DNA of 64,000 bases, from positions 28,326-92,325 of the forward strand of contig JAGAJB010000005.1 of assembly GCA_017626295.1 (NCBI GenBank), given 5' to 3'. Origin of the DNA: Clostridia bacterium (GTDB lineage Bacteria > Bacillota > Clostridia > Oscillospirales > Acutalibacteraceae). Below, piece by piece: positions 25,556 to 34,126 of the stretch; position 1 is the stretch's first letter; every line of letters starts with the position of its first letter. The position numbers and the translations under genes were made by a program. Below the pieces are notes generated by a model. The model ran no database searches, was not told the origin of the DNA, and saw nothing but the letters and a program-made list of their open reading frames with translations.

Positions 25556-27367
25556 ATGAAAGATATAAGTTATAAAAACGTAAAAATAACAGACGGCTTC
25601 TGGAAAATAAAACAGGATATGATAAACGGCGTTACTCTTAAATCCGTGTATGACAGGTTTGAGGAAACCCACCGTTTTTCTGCTCTTGACTGCACCTGGA
25701 AAGAGGGTGACCCAAATGCACCACACGTGTTCTGGGATTCGGATATTGCAAAATGGCTTGAGGGTCTCGCATACAGCCTTAGTTTTTATAAAAATGATGA
25801 GTTGGAAAAAATCGCCGACGAATCTATTGAAAAGATTATAAAAAACAGGGATGAAAACGGTTACTTCAACAGTCATTTTTTAGTTATGGGTGAGCGTTTT
25901 ACAGACCGCAGCGAACACGAACTTTACTGTGCGGGTCACCTTATGGAAGCGGCTGTTGCGTACTACAACGCCACAGGTAAAAGAACACTTCTTGACGCAA
26001 TGTGCAAGTATGCCGATTACATTGAAAAAGTTTTCGTTAAAGATAAGTCTGCCTCTTTCGTAACACCGGGACATCCCGAAATTGAACTTGCCCTTGTAAA
26101 ACTTTATGAGGTAACGGGGGAGAAACGCTATCTTGAACTTTCAAAGTTCTTTATTGATAACCACGGCGCAAACGATATTGACAAAAACTTATATCGCGGT
26201 TGTAACGGTGATTATAATCAAGATGACCGACCTTTAAGAGAACGTGAAACTGCCGACGGACACTGCGTAAGAGCACTGTATCTTTTCTGCGGTATGGCGG
26301 ATATTGCGTATCTTTATAATGATAAGGAACTTTTTGAAGCCGCCGAGCGTTTATTTATGAATATCGTAAATAAACGTATGTATATTACGGGTGCTACGGG
26401 TAGCACTTGCCACGGTGAAGCCTTTACGGTGGATTACGATTTACCCAACAGAGATGCTTATGCTGAAACTTGCGCCTCCATTGCTCTGGCATTTTTTGCA
26501 AAGCGTATGCCTAAACTGAATATTGATTCAAAATATGCCGATGCAGTTGAAAAAGTTATGTATAACGGTATTCTTTCGGGTATTTCTATGGACGGCAAAG
26601 GCTTTTTCTATGAAAATCCTCTGGAAATTGACCCCGATTTCAATGACGTGAATATCTGTACCGATGGCGGAAAGCGTTTCCCTATAACACAGCGTAAAGA
26701 GGTTTTTGACTGCTCCTGCTGTCCTCCCAATGTTATACGCTTTATCGCTTCAATAGGTGATTATATTTATTCATATACCGACGATACTTTGTTTGTTCAT
26801 CAGTACATAGCGTCACAAACGGAAAACGAGGGTATGAAAATTACACAAATTACCGATTACCCCACAACAAACGAAATAAAATTCGTAATTGAAAATAATT
26901 CTAAAAAATACATTGCACTGAGAATTCCCGCTTGGTGCAAGAAGTTTGAAGTAAATAAACCCTATACCCTTAAAAATGGCTATGCTTATATTGAAACTGC
27001 AGTTAATGATGAAATAAATCTTTCTTTAGATATGCCTGTTACGTTCGTTTCGGCAAATAAAAGGGTGCATTCCGCAGCAGGTCGCGTAGCGGTTATGCGC
27101 GGTCCTGTTGTATACTGCCTTGAGGGTGTTGATAACGGTAAAGACCTTAAATCCGTAAGAGTTGATATTAAAGGAGAAACTGAAATTTCCAATAAGGAAT
27201 TTTTAGTTCCCAATATCACTGCAAAAGGTTATAAAGAACCCGAAAATGACGCTCTTTACTTTGATGCAACAGAAGAGTATATTGAAACAGACCTTAAATT
27301 TATCCCGTATTACGCATACGCCAACCGTGGCGAAACGGAAATGCTTGTGTGGGTTTTGAAAAAATAA
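25556..27367 (+). CDS. Beta-L-arabinofuranosidase, glycoside hydrolase family 127
   Basis: Releases beta-linked L-arabinofuranose, as found in plant extensins and arabinans, by a zinc-thiolate mechanism. The 603-residue protein starts VKITDGFWKIKQDMI and continues with the (alpha/alpha)6 barrel: HVFWDSDIAKWLEGLAYSL, RSEHELYCAGHLMEAAVAYY. By alignment to the Bifidobacterium HypBA1 motifs I assign zinc ligands Glu304 and Cys306 (AYAETCAS) and Cys388-Cys389 (DCSCCPPN), with Cys388 as nucleophile. All are present, so it should be active. It has no signal peptide, so it acts inside the cell. It is co-transcribed with the esterase upstream. Confidence 0.92.
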   Translation: MKDISYKNVKITDGFWKIKQDMINGVTLKSVYDRFEETHRFSALDCTWKEGDPNAPHVFWDSDIAKWLEGLAYSLSFYKNDELEKIADESIEKIIKNRDENGYFNSHFLVMGERFTDRSEHELYCAGHLMEAAVAYYNATGKRTLLDAMCKYADYIEKVFVKDKSASFVTPGHPEIELALVKLYEVTGEKRYLELSKFFIDNHGANDIDKNLYRGCNGDYNQDDRPLRERETADGHCVRALYLFCGMADIAYLYNDKELFEAAERLFMNIVNKRMYITGATGSTCHGEAFTVDYDLPNRDAYAETCASIALAFFAKRMPKLNIDSKYADAVEKVMYNGILSGISMDGKGFFYENPLEIDPDFNDVNICTDGGKRFPITQRKEVFDCSCCPPNVIRFIASIGDYIYSYTDDTLFVHQYIASQTENEGMKITQITDYPTTNEIKFVIENNSKKYIALRIPAWCKKFEVNKPYTLKNGYAYIETAVNDEINLSLDMPVTFVSANKRVHSAAGRVAVMRGPVVYCLEGVDNGKDLKSVRVDIKGETEISNKEFLVPNITAKGYKEPENDALYFDATEEYIETDLKFIPYYAYANRGETEMLVWVLKK

Positions 27368-27368
27368 A

Positions 27369-27415
27369 AAAACAGTTGCCAAGTTCAGTAATGTACCTGG
27401 CAACTGTTTTTATAT
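27369..27415. terminator. Bidirectional terminator after GH127
   Basis: AAACAGTTGCCA pairs with TGGCAACTGTTTTT, with A/T runs on both sides. It is shared with the convergent anti-sigma gene. Confidence 0.8.
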
Positions 27416-27416
27416 G

Positions 27417-28193
27417 TTATTGTATTGTTGCGATTTCTTTATCGTAGTTTACTGTGACTTTGTGCTTAAATCCCAGTGCTTTGAGTGCGCCTTGAGTAGT
27501 GTAGTTATCAAGTACGAATTCCCCGTCGTATATGGTAAACATAGGAATATTACCGGGAAGTTCTTCTTCGTTTTCAAGTGCAACAAGAAGATTCACATCA
27601 CTTCCGTCTGCTTTCAAAGTGCATTTTTCTGCATCTAAATTATATTTTGCTCCGTTTAAAGTGATTACAGCCGTAGTTTCTGTTTGCCATTGTGTTGTAG
27701 CACCAAGTTCCTCAAGAATTGCGGTAAAGGGAAGTAAAGTGTAATTTTTTGTTTTATCAAAATTAACATAATATTCGGGAGCAATATCTTTTCCGTTTAC
27801 TAAAAGAACTTGCTTGTGGTAATAGTTAGTTTCAATTGTGGGTACGGAATATGCCACATAGTTTCCGGTTTCATTTGCACTCTCTTTTTGCGAATTTAAT
27901 ATTTCCACTAAATCAGAAGAGGGTTGGGAAACATCAACAGAGGCAGTTTCGGGGGCGTAGTTGTTTGAAAGGCTGACATTGGTTGTATCGTGGGGGATAT
28001 TTTGAAGACCGATTCCCGCGCTTACACTCAAAACAATAATCGCAGCGCACAATACTGCTGTTGAAACTGTTAATTTTCTCGATTTAACTGTACTGTTTAC
28101 GGAATGTGACTGTATTTTTGCATTAAGTCGGGTTTCTAAATAAGGGTCGGGTTTTATTTGGTTTAAACTGTTTTTTAAATCTTTTTTATTCAT
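27417..28193 (-). CDS. Putative anti-sigma factor with a copper-amine-oxidase-like external domain
   Basis: A 258-residue single-pass membrane protein. Residues 1-38 are a charged cytoplasmic part (DLKNSLNQIKPDPYLETRLNAKI), short for a zinc anti-sigma domain and lacking a His/Cys motif. One membrane helix lies at about 41-63. The external part has a linker and a region like the copper amine oxidase N-terminal domain (PF07833): VNGKDIAPEYYVNFDKTKNYTLLPFTAILEELGATTQWQ near residue 130. Its ATG overlaps the sigma factor stop by eight bases, the usual sigma/anti-sigma coupling. Function as an anti-sigma factor is inferred from that arrangement. Confidence 0.65.
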   Translation of the reverse strand: MNKKDLKNSLNQIKPDPYLETRLNAKIQSHSVNSTVKSRKLTVSTAVLCAAIIVLSVSAGIGLQNIPHDTTNVSLSNNYAPETASVDVSQPSSDLVEILNSQKESANETGNYVAYSVPTIETNYYHKQVLLVNGKDIAPEYYVNFDKTKNYTLLPFTAILEELGATTQWQTETTAVITLNGAKYNLDAEKCTLKADGSDVNLLVALENEEELPGNIPMFTIYDGEFVLDNYTTQGALKALGFKHKVTVNYDKEIATIQ

Positions 28194-28668
28194 TGTTGTA
28201 ATCCTCCAATTGTATTTTTAATAATTCTCTGCTTCGTTTTAATCGCATCTTAACTGCCGATTTACTTATTTTCAGTATTTTTGCAATTTCAGTTACAGAG
28301 TAATCATTGTAATAATAAAGAATTACGGCGGATTTGTATTTTTCGGGGAGAGCAATAACCTGCTTGATAATATCAATATGTAAATCTTTGCTATCGTCGT
28401 CTGCCTGGATTTGTATATCATCAATATCCGTGTTTTTTCGGTTGGGTGATTTTAAAAGATTTATACATTTATTCTGTGTTGTTCTTATGAGCCACGCTTT
28501 TTCGTGTTCGTCGTTATTAAACTTTGGAGTGTTGTGTAAAAGAGTAACAAAAACATCCTGTAAAATATCTTCCGTATCATCCTGATTTCCAAGATATACA
28601 AATGCGATTCTGTATAACATTTCGCCGTATTTGTTGTATATTGTTTTGAAGTCCGTATTTTTATCCAT
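28186..28668 (-). CDS. RNA polymerase sigma factor, ECF (sigma-70 family) type
   Basis: A 160-residue extracytoplasmic-function sigma factor. Region 2 contains YRIAFVYLGNQDDTEDILQDVFVTLL, which binds core polymerase and the -10 element, then AWLIRTTQNKCINLLKS. Region 4 contains LPEKYKSAVILYYYNDYSVTEIAKILKISKSAVKMRLKRSRELLK, a helix-turn-helix for the -35 element. AGGAGAGCG precedes ATG 28668. The next gene encodes its likely membrane-bound inhibitor. Its regulon is unknown. Confidence 0.93.
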   Translation of the reverse strand: MDKNTDFKTIYNKYGEMLYRIAFVYLGNQDDTEDILQDVFVTLLHNTPKFNNDEHEKAWLIRTTQNKCINLLKSPNRKNTDIDDIQIQADDDSKDLHIDIIKQVIALPEKYKSAVILYYYNDYSVTEIAKILKISKSAVKMRLKRSRELLKIQLEDYNNE

Positions 28669-28729
28669 AAACGCTCTCCTTTCACTAATAAAACAATCGG
28701 GCGAAACATTCGGTCACAAATATTATAAC

Positions 28730-28764
28730 AAAACCTCTGGCTTTTTTATAGTCAGAGGTTTTTG
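28730..28764 (-). terminator. Terminator of the Rieske oxidoreductase gene
   Basis: AAAACCTCTG and CAGAGGTTTTT form a stem, with a T-run on each strand, immediately after the stop. Confidence 0.75.
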
Positions 28765-30057
28765 TTATATATCCCCATTGGCAGGGTTATCTAAAAGTTT
28801 GCCGTTTTCCGTAAACCGTGAGCCGTGGCAAGGGCAGTCCCAACTGTGTTCTTCTTTGTTCCATTTAAGAGCGCAACCTAAATGGGGGCATCTCTTTGCG
28901 GTGGGAGTTAAAAGATTTACTACCGATTCAAAACCGTTTACCAAAAGTTGGGGTTTTAAAATGCTTCTTTGGGGATTGAATGCGAAAGCATATGGATTCT
29001 CTTTGTCGGTTATAATATCGCTTAAAATCATAGCGCTAACCATTGAGCCTGTCATTCCCCATTTGTTAAAACCGCTTGCAACATATAAATTTTGAGCGTT
29101 ATTAAAATATTCGCCTATATAGGGTATACTGTCAAGGCTCATACAGTCCTGCGTCGCCCAGAAAGCCACTTCTTTCGCCTGTGGGTAGTTGATGCGTCTG
29201 AATTCTCTCAGTTCAGCCCAATTACCGCCTTTTTTACCTGTTCGGTGACTGCCGCCACCTAAAATCAGCAAATTTTCGTGATTTCTGAATGAAAGACCTT
29301 TATCGCTTTCATCAACATACATACCCTTAACATCAGGGACATTTTCCAAAGCGATAACGTAAGAACGGTGTTGATAAAGTTTTATAAAATATCCGCCGTG
29401 GTTATTTATAAAGGGGAAGTGGGTGGCAATAACAGCCTTTTCAAATGTGATTTTACAGTTGTCGGTAACCGCTTCGTTTTCTGATATTTTTCTTACAAAG
29501 GTGTTCTCATAAACTTCAAGATTCTCCGCTATTTTCGATATGAATTTCAGCGGATGAAACTGTGCCTGGTTTTTTACACGCACCGCACCGACTGTTGACA
29601 ACGGTAACGGCAAATGTTCAATAAAATCTGCGTCACAACCGATTTTTTCTAAAGTTTTAAGTTCGCTTTCCAATACTTTTCGGTCGTTTAAAGAGTAAAC
29701 ATAATTATCCTTTTTCCCGTAATCGCAGTGGATTTTTGCAGATAATTTCTCGTATTCTTTTAAGGCTGAAAGGTTGGCTTCGTAATATGCCTTTGTCACG
29801 TCATAACCGTAACTTTTAAAAATTTTATCGTAGCATAAACCGTGTTGTAAGGTTATTTTAGCGGTAGTGTTTGCAGTAGTTTTGTTGCAGATTCTGTCTT
29901 TTTCAACAATAATACATTCTGCACCTTTTTCGGTTAAAAAGTGTGCGGTAAGTAACCCCGCTATACCGCCTCCGATAATGAGTACGTCGGTTTTTATATC
30001 CTTTTCGAGTTTCGCGAATTGAGGCAATTCCGCAGTTTTCTTCCATATTGATTCCAT
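28765..30057 (-). CDS. FAD-dependent oxidoreductase (DadA-like) fused to a C-terminal Rieske [2Fe-2S] domain
   Basis: A 430-residue cytoplasmic flavoprotein. The N-terminus has the FAD dinucleotide fold: DVLIIGGGIAGLLTAHFLTEKGAECIIVEKD near residue 25. The middle matches the DAO domain (LILGGGSHRTG, YVASGFNKWGMTGSM). The last ~60 residues hold a Rieske cluster site, CPHLGCALKW and CPCHGSRF, with a Cys-x-His pair at each end (the first as CPH). The combination is known in Firmicutes and may transfer electrons from an amine or similar donor. The substrate is unknown. A 43-codon gene lies one base upstream in the same operon. Confidence 0.85.
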   Translation of the reverse strand: MESIWKKTAELPQFAKLEKDIKTDVLIIGGGIAGLLTAHFLTEKGAECIIVEKDRICNKTTANTTAKITLQHGLCYDKIFKSYGYDVTKAYYEANLSALKEYEKLSAKIHCDYGKKDNYVYSLNDRKVLESELKTLEKIGCDADFIEHLPLPLSTVGAVRVKNQAQFHPLKFISKIAENLEVYENTFVRKISENEAVTDNCKITFEKAVIATHFPFINNHGGYFIKLYQHRSYVIALENVPDVKGMYVDESDKGLSFRNHENLLILGGGSHRTGKKGGNWAELREFRRINYPQAKEVAFWATQDCMSLDSIPYIGEYFNNAQNLYVASGFNKWGMTGSMVSAMILSDIITDKENPYAFAFNPQRSILKPQLLVNGFESVVNLLTPTAKRCPHLGCALKWNKEEHSWDCPCHGSRFTENGKLLDNPANGDI

Positions 30058-30058
30058 A

Positions 30059-30190
30059 TTATAAATCCTGCATATCCGCCGCAGTTAAATCGAAATCGTT
30101 TTCAATGTTATCACGGGCAAGGTCTGTGTCTATTTCGGGGTAAACTTCCGATATAGGTTTTTCCTGAGTGTGTTTCCTTTCTTCTGACAT
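30059..30190 (-). CDS. Small acidic hypothetical protein, 43 residues
   Basis: ATG 30190 is preceded by GAGGTGA at good spacing, and the frame MSEERKHTQEKPISEVYPE...DLTAADMQDL is strongly acidic with no membrane segment or Cys. It ends one base before the Rieske oxidoreductase start, so the two are translated from one message. A longer in-frame start at 30250 has no ribosome site. I do not recognise it; it might assist the oxidoreductase. Confidence 0.6.
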   Translation of the reverse strand: MSEERKHTQEKPISEVYPEIDTDLARDNIENDFDLTAADMQDL

Positions 30191-30288
30191 TTCTTTCACC
30201 TCAGAAATATTCTTGCCGTTAAAATCAAAAATATAAAAAATGTTCCTCATAAAAAATGCTTTGATTTTTTACAAGGAACTTTAATTTA

Positions 30289-32367
30289 TTAAAGAATACT
30301 GAAGTTAATAACAAGGGCAGCAAAAACAATTGAAACCATTGAAAGAAGTTTTATAAGAATGTTTATTGAGGGGCCGGAAGTATCTTTGAAGGGGTCGCCT
30401 ACAGTGTCGCCTACAACAGCGGCTTTGTGGCAGGAAGAACCTTTACCGCCGTGTGTTCCGCTTTCAATATATTTCTTTGCGTTATCCCAGGCACCGCCGG
30501 AGTTTGACATAAATACTGCCATAAGGAAGCCTGTTGCGGTAGCACCTGCAAGCATACCTACAACACCTGTGCAACCTAAAACTATTCCCACTGCAACAGG
30601 AACAACTATTGCAACAACTGTGGGTAAAACCATTTCTTTAAGGCTCGCTTTTGTGCAAAGGTCAACGCATTTAGCGTAGTCGGGGTCAGCCTTGCCGTCC
30701 ATAAGACCTGTTATTTCGCGGAACTGACGGCGTACTTCTTTAACAACGCTCTGTGCCGCTTTGCCTACGGATTCCATTGTAAGTGCCGCAAACACAAAGG
30801 GAAGGCAAGCGCCTATAAATAAACCGATAAGAACTGTGGGATTCATAAGGCTTAAATCAGCAATTTTCTCTGCACCGCCGGGAATGGATTTTACTTTATC
30901 GATATATGAAGCCATAAGAGCGAGTGCTGTAAGTGCCGCTGAACCGATAGCAAAACCTTTGCCTGTTGCAGCAGTAGTATTGCCTAAAGAGTCGAGAGCA
31001 TCAGTTCTCTGTCTTACTTCTTTTTCGAGGCCTGTCATTTCTGCAATACCGCCCGCATTATCGGCAACAGGGCCGTAAGCGTCTGTTGCAAGGGTGATAC
31101 CGAGAGTTGAAAGCATTCCCACGGCTGCAAGGGATATACCGTAAAGTCCCATAGCACCGCCACCGGAAACAAAATAGGAAACAAGAACGCAAACAGAAAC
31201 AATGACTATCGGTAAAGCCGTTGAAAGCATACCGAGAGAAAGACCGCTGATTATAATGGTAGCAGAGCCTGTTTCGGAAGAGTCTGAAAGTTTGCGTGTG
31301 GGTTTATAAGTATCGGAAGTAAAGTATTCCGTTGCCTGACCGATGAAAACACCTGCAAAAAGACCTGCAAGAATTGCAAAGTACATAGTCCAGTTTTCTT
31401 TACCGAGGATAAAGTAAACAAGGGGAAGAGCAATAACTGCAATAAGAATAGCGGAGAAATTTGTACCTTTGCTTAAAGCCTTTAATAAATCTTTCTGGCT
31501 TGCGCCTTCTTTTGTGCGAACTAAGAAAGTACCGATTATTGAGCAAACAATACCTAAAGAAGCGAGAATAAGGGGTAAAGCCATAGCCTTCATACTACCG
31601 CCGAAAGCCGCAACACCTAAAGCGGAGGCTGAAAGAATAGAGCCAACGTAAGACTCGTAAAGGTCAGCGCCCATACCTGCTACGTCGCCTACATTATCAC
31701 CAACATTGTCGGCAATAACCGCAGGGTTTCTGGGGTCGTCTTCGGGTATACCTGCTTCAACTTTACCAACAAGGTCAGCACCTACATCAGCGGCTTTTGT
31801 GAATATACCGCCACCTACACGGGCAAAGAGTGCCATTGAGGAAGCACCCATACCGAATGTGAGCATAGCGCTTGTTATATCCGTAGGGGAAAGATTAAAC
31901 ACATATTTCAAAAGGAAAAACCAAATTGAAATATCGAGAAGTCCTAAACCGACAACGGTGAAGCCCATAACAGAGCCTGCGGAGAAAGCAACACGCAAAC
32001 CGCGGTTAAGACCTTCACGGCAAGCGTTAGCAGTACGGGCATTTGAAGCGGTGGCAATTTTCATACCGACAAAACCCGAAAGTGCCGAGAAAAAACCGCC
32101 TGTAATAAATGCAAAGGGGACATATGGAGTAAGAAGACCTAAAATAGCCATAACACTCAAAATTACGAAAAGTACCGAGAAGAAAATCGCAACAATAATG
32201 TACTGGCGTTTAAGGAATGCATTTGCACCCATACGAATAGATTTTGAGATTTTCTTCATTTTGTCTGTGCCCTCGGAAAATTTCAAAACTTTTTTCGCGG
32301 TGAATATTGCAAATAAAAGGGCAATAACAGAGCCGATGAAAGTAAACAAGATTAAATAATTATCCAT
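30289..32367 (-). CDS. hppA: Membrane-bound, K+-dependent ion-translocating pyrophosphatase
   Basis: Hydrolyses pyrophosphate to pump Na+ or H+ out of the cell. The 692-residue, 16-segment protein has the substrate site DVGADLVGKVEAGIPEDDPRNPAVIADNVGDNVGD near residues 195-230, all Asp and Lys present. GNTTAATGKG has Ala rather than Lys at the K+-signature position, so it should be K+-dependent. The Glu in GADLYESYVGS matches the position of the gate Glu in the Na+-pumping Thermotoga enzyme, so Na+ transport is plausible, but this single position is not decisive. Two Na+-coupled carriers elsewhere in the window would benefit. It is monocistronic with a strong promoter. Confidence 0.95.
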   Translation of the reverse strand: MDNYLILFTFIGSVIALLFAIFTAKKVLKFSEGTDKMKKISKSIRMGANAFLKRQYIIVAIFFSVLFVILSVMAILGLLTPYVPFAFITGGFFSALSGFVGMKIATASNARTANACREGLNRGLRVAFSAGSVMGFTVVGLGLLDISIWFFLLKYVFNLSPTDITSAMLTFGMGASSMALFARVGGGIFTKAADVGADLVGKVEAGIPEDDPRNPAVIADNVGDNVGDVAGMGADLYESYVGSILSASALGVAAFGGSMKAMALPLILASLGIVCSIIGTFLVRTKEGASQKDLLKALSKGTNFSAILIAVIALPLVYFILGKENWTMYFAILAGLFAGVFIGQATEYFTSDTYKPTRKLSDSSETGSATIIISGLSLGMLSTALPIVIVSVCVLVSYFVSGGGAMGLYGISLAAVGMLSTLGITLATDAYGPVADNAGGIAEMTGLEKEVRQRTDALDSLGNTTAATGKGFAIGSAALTALALMASYIDKVKSIPGGAEKIADLSLMNPTVLIGLFIGACLPFVFAALTMESVGKAAQSVVKEVRRQFREITGLMDGKADPDYAKCVDLCTKASLKEMVLPTVVAIVVPVAVGIVLGCTGVVGMLAGATATGFLMAVFMSNSGGAWDNAKKYIESGTHGGKGSSCHKAAVVGDTVGDPFKDTSGPSINILIKLLSMVSIVFAALVINFSIL

Positions 32368-32432
32368 AATAACTCCTTCCGTAGATAATAAAATACTATA
32401 ATAAATTTAGTTTACATTATATTGGAATAAAA

Positions 32433-32461
32433 ATTATATGACCTATGTTTTATGTTGTCAA
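32433..32461 (-). promoter_or_regulatory. Strong promoter of the membrane pyrophosphatase gene
   Basis: On the minus strand TTGACA (32456-32461), a 17-base spacer and TATAAT (32433-32438): a full consensus match, suggesting high constitutive expression. Confidence 0.75.
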
Positions 32462-32540
32462 GAGAATTGATAACTAATTTTCGTATGGTTGGTTTTTGAC
32501 AATTTTATATAATTTGTGTAAATTTCTGCGAAAAATAAGG

Positions 32541-32577
32541 AAAACGCCTTTTAAACTTAAAGTCAAAGGCGTTTTTT
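32541..32577. terminator. Terminator of the ADP-ribosylglycohydrolase gene
   Basis: AAAACGCCTTT and AAAGGCGTTTTTT form a stem with a short AT loop. T-runs are present on both strands. Confidence 0.75.
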
Positions 32578-32588
32578 GATGATTTTAA

Positions 32589-33950
32589 TTAAATTTTTAT
32601 ATGTTTTATTGTTTTATCTATAAGGTCTGAAATTTTAACAGTACCCACACCGAATATTGAAGTATGAAGCGTATCTTCGAGGGGTTTAGTCCACACTTCA
32701 TCAATGTTTTTAATACCGTTTCTCATACCTAAAACAGAGCCCACAGTAGCACCGTTGCAGTCTGTATCGAAAGCAGGCTGAACAGCCATACAAATTGACT
32801 TACCGAAATCACCTTCGCCGTAAAGCAAAGCGGCGGCAACTATCATAGCATTCGGAATTGTATGGCACCATCCGTAACCTGTGTGTTCATCAAAAAGACT
32901 GTGGATTTTTTTGCAACAATCGTCGTATGAAACTCCGTTTTTGTAATCGGCAATTACATTTGTTATTGCTTCGTAAAGTCTTGATGTGTAGGGGATTTCA
33001 GAAAGACCCCCAAGAATAATATCTTCAATATTATCGGTAACTGCGGCGCAAGCGAGCATAGCGGAAACCCACATTTCGCCGTAAATACCGTTTTTAACGT
33101 GTGAAATACTTGCATCGCGGAAAGCCATTTCAGCTGCAAGTTCGGGGTTGCCGGGGTTAATATAACCGAAGTAATCGCCGCGAATCTGTGCGCCTATCCA
33201 CTCTCTGTAAGGGTTTTTGTACATAGCGGAGTACGGTGGCTCAAAGCCGTTTATAAAATTATAAAAAGCCACTCTTTCAGCGGTAAAATAGGCATCTTTA
33301 CTTTGATATTTCGTCCAGGATTTTGCAACGTCCGAGGGTTTAAAATCTCTGCCGTAGTTCTCAATTATAAGCTGAGCCATTACAACATAGTTTGTGTCGT
33401 CGTCAACAGGCATACCGTGTACTGTATCTGCGTAGCATTTATTACGAAGTCCGAATTTATAGGTTTCACACATTTCTTCGGTAATATCAGTACTGAGAAT
33501 GTATCTTTTCAAAGGGTAATTACCGCTGTTTTTCAGTAACGGAAGAAATTCTTCGGTTCTTATACCCTCCACAGGTTTACCTAAAAGACAACCGCAAATT
33601 CTGCCCGTCCAGGCACCTGCGATTTTATCCTTTAATAATTCTTCATTAAAAGGCTTTTTATTGAAATTATGCTCTTTTCTTAAGGTTTTAATTTCTTCTA
33701 ACTCAGAAGGTTCACTATACATATAATCGGCTGTTTCTTCAGAGTTTGAAACTGCTTCAAAAATAACATCACTTAATTTATTTTTTACTTCGCTTCGGGG
33801 AAGATTTATAACCGCATCAAAAACATCTTTGTATTTTTCAACGTCAAGACCTTCGTCGATGCATTGCTGATACTCAACTACAAGGTCATTGCAGTAAAAA
33901 TCCCATTCGCCTAAGTCTGAAAATTTCTGTTTAATACTTTTTTTATACAT
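32589..33950 (-). CDS. ADP-ribosylglycohydrolase family protein
   Basis: A ~453-residue cytoplasmic protein. The N-terminal ~125 residues (FSDLGEWDFYCNDLVVEYQQ and onward) are helical and not recognised. The family domain then starts at DKIAGAWTGRICGCLLGKPVEG. Metal-binding acid clusters are MPVDDDTNYVV in the middle and QPAFDTDCNGATVGSVLGMRNG near the end, the pattern of dinuclear Mg2+ ADP-ribosyl hydrolases. Many family members in sugar-degrading Firmicutes have unknown substrates, so removal of ADP-ribose from a protein is not certain. ATG 33950 follows AGGTGTCC; a TTG at 33968 is less likely. Confidence 0.8.
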   Translation of the reverse strand: MYKKSIKQKFSDLGEWDFYCNDLVVEYQQCIDEGLDVEKYKDVFDAVINLPRSEVKNKLSDVIFEAVSNSEETADYMYSEPSELEEIKTLRKEHNFNKKPFNEELLKDKIAGAWTGRICGCLLGKPVEGIRTEEFLPLLKNSGNYPLKRYILSTDITEEMCETYKFGLRNKCYADTVHGMPVDDDTNYVVMAQLIIENYGRDFKPSDVAKSWTKYQSKDAYFTAERVAFYNFINGFEPPYSAMYKNPYREWIGAQIRGDYFGYINPGNPELAAEMAFRDASISHVKNGIYGEMWVSAMLACAAVTDNIEDIILGGLSEIPYTSRLYEAITNVIADYKNGVSYDDCCKKIHSLFDEHTGYGWCHTIPNAMIVAAALLYGEGDFGKSICMAVQPAFDTDCNGATVGSVLGMRNGIKNIDEVWTKPLEDTLHTSIFGVGTVKISDLIDKTIKHIKI

Positions 33951-34062
33951 ATCGGACACCTGTTTCAAAAAATGTTGTATTTGAAATATTTAAGTTAATA
34001 AACTCATTTTAGCAGTAGCGAGAACAGATTTCAACAGGTTTTTGTTACTGATTTTTTATTTG

Positions 34063-34091
34063 TTGACTTAATAGAAATATCGTGGTATTTT
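34063..34091 (+). promoter_or_regulatory. Promoter of the secreted hypothetical gene
   Basis: TTGACT (34063-34068), a 17-base spacer and TATTTT (34086-34091). This excludes the earlier in-frame ATG at 34082 as a start. Confidence 0.5.
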
Positions 34092-34126
34092 TAGTTTGTA
34101 ATATAATTTGTAATGGGGGTAAATTT

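Noticed and set aside
28765..28900. A separate plus-strand gene over the Rieske domain (28631-29095 frame)
   Set aside because: It runs antisense through a Cys/His motif that is clearly coding on the minus strand.
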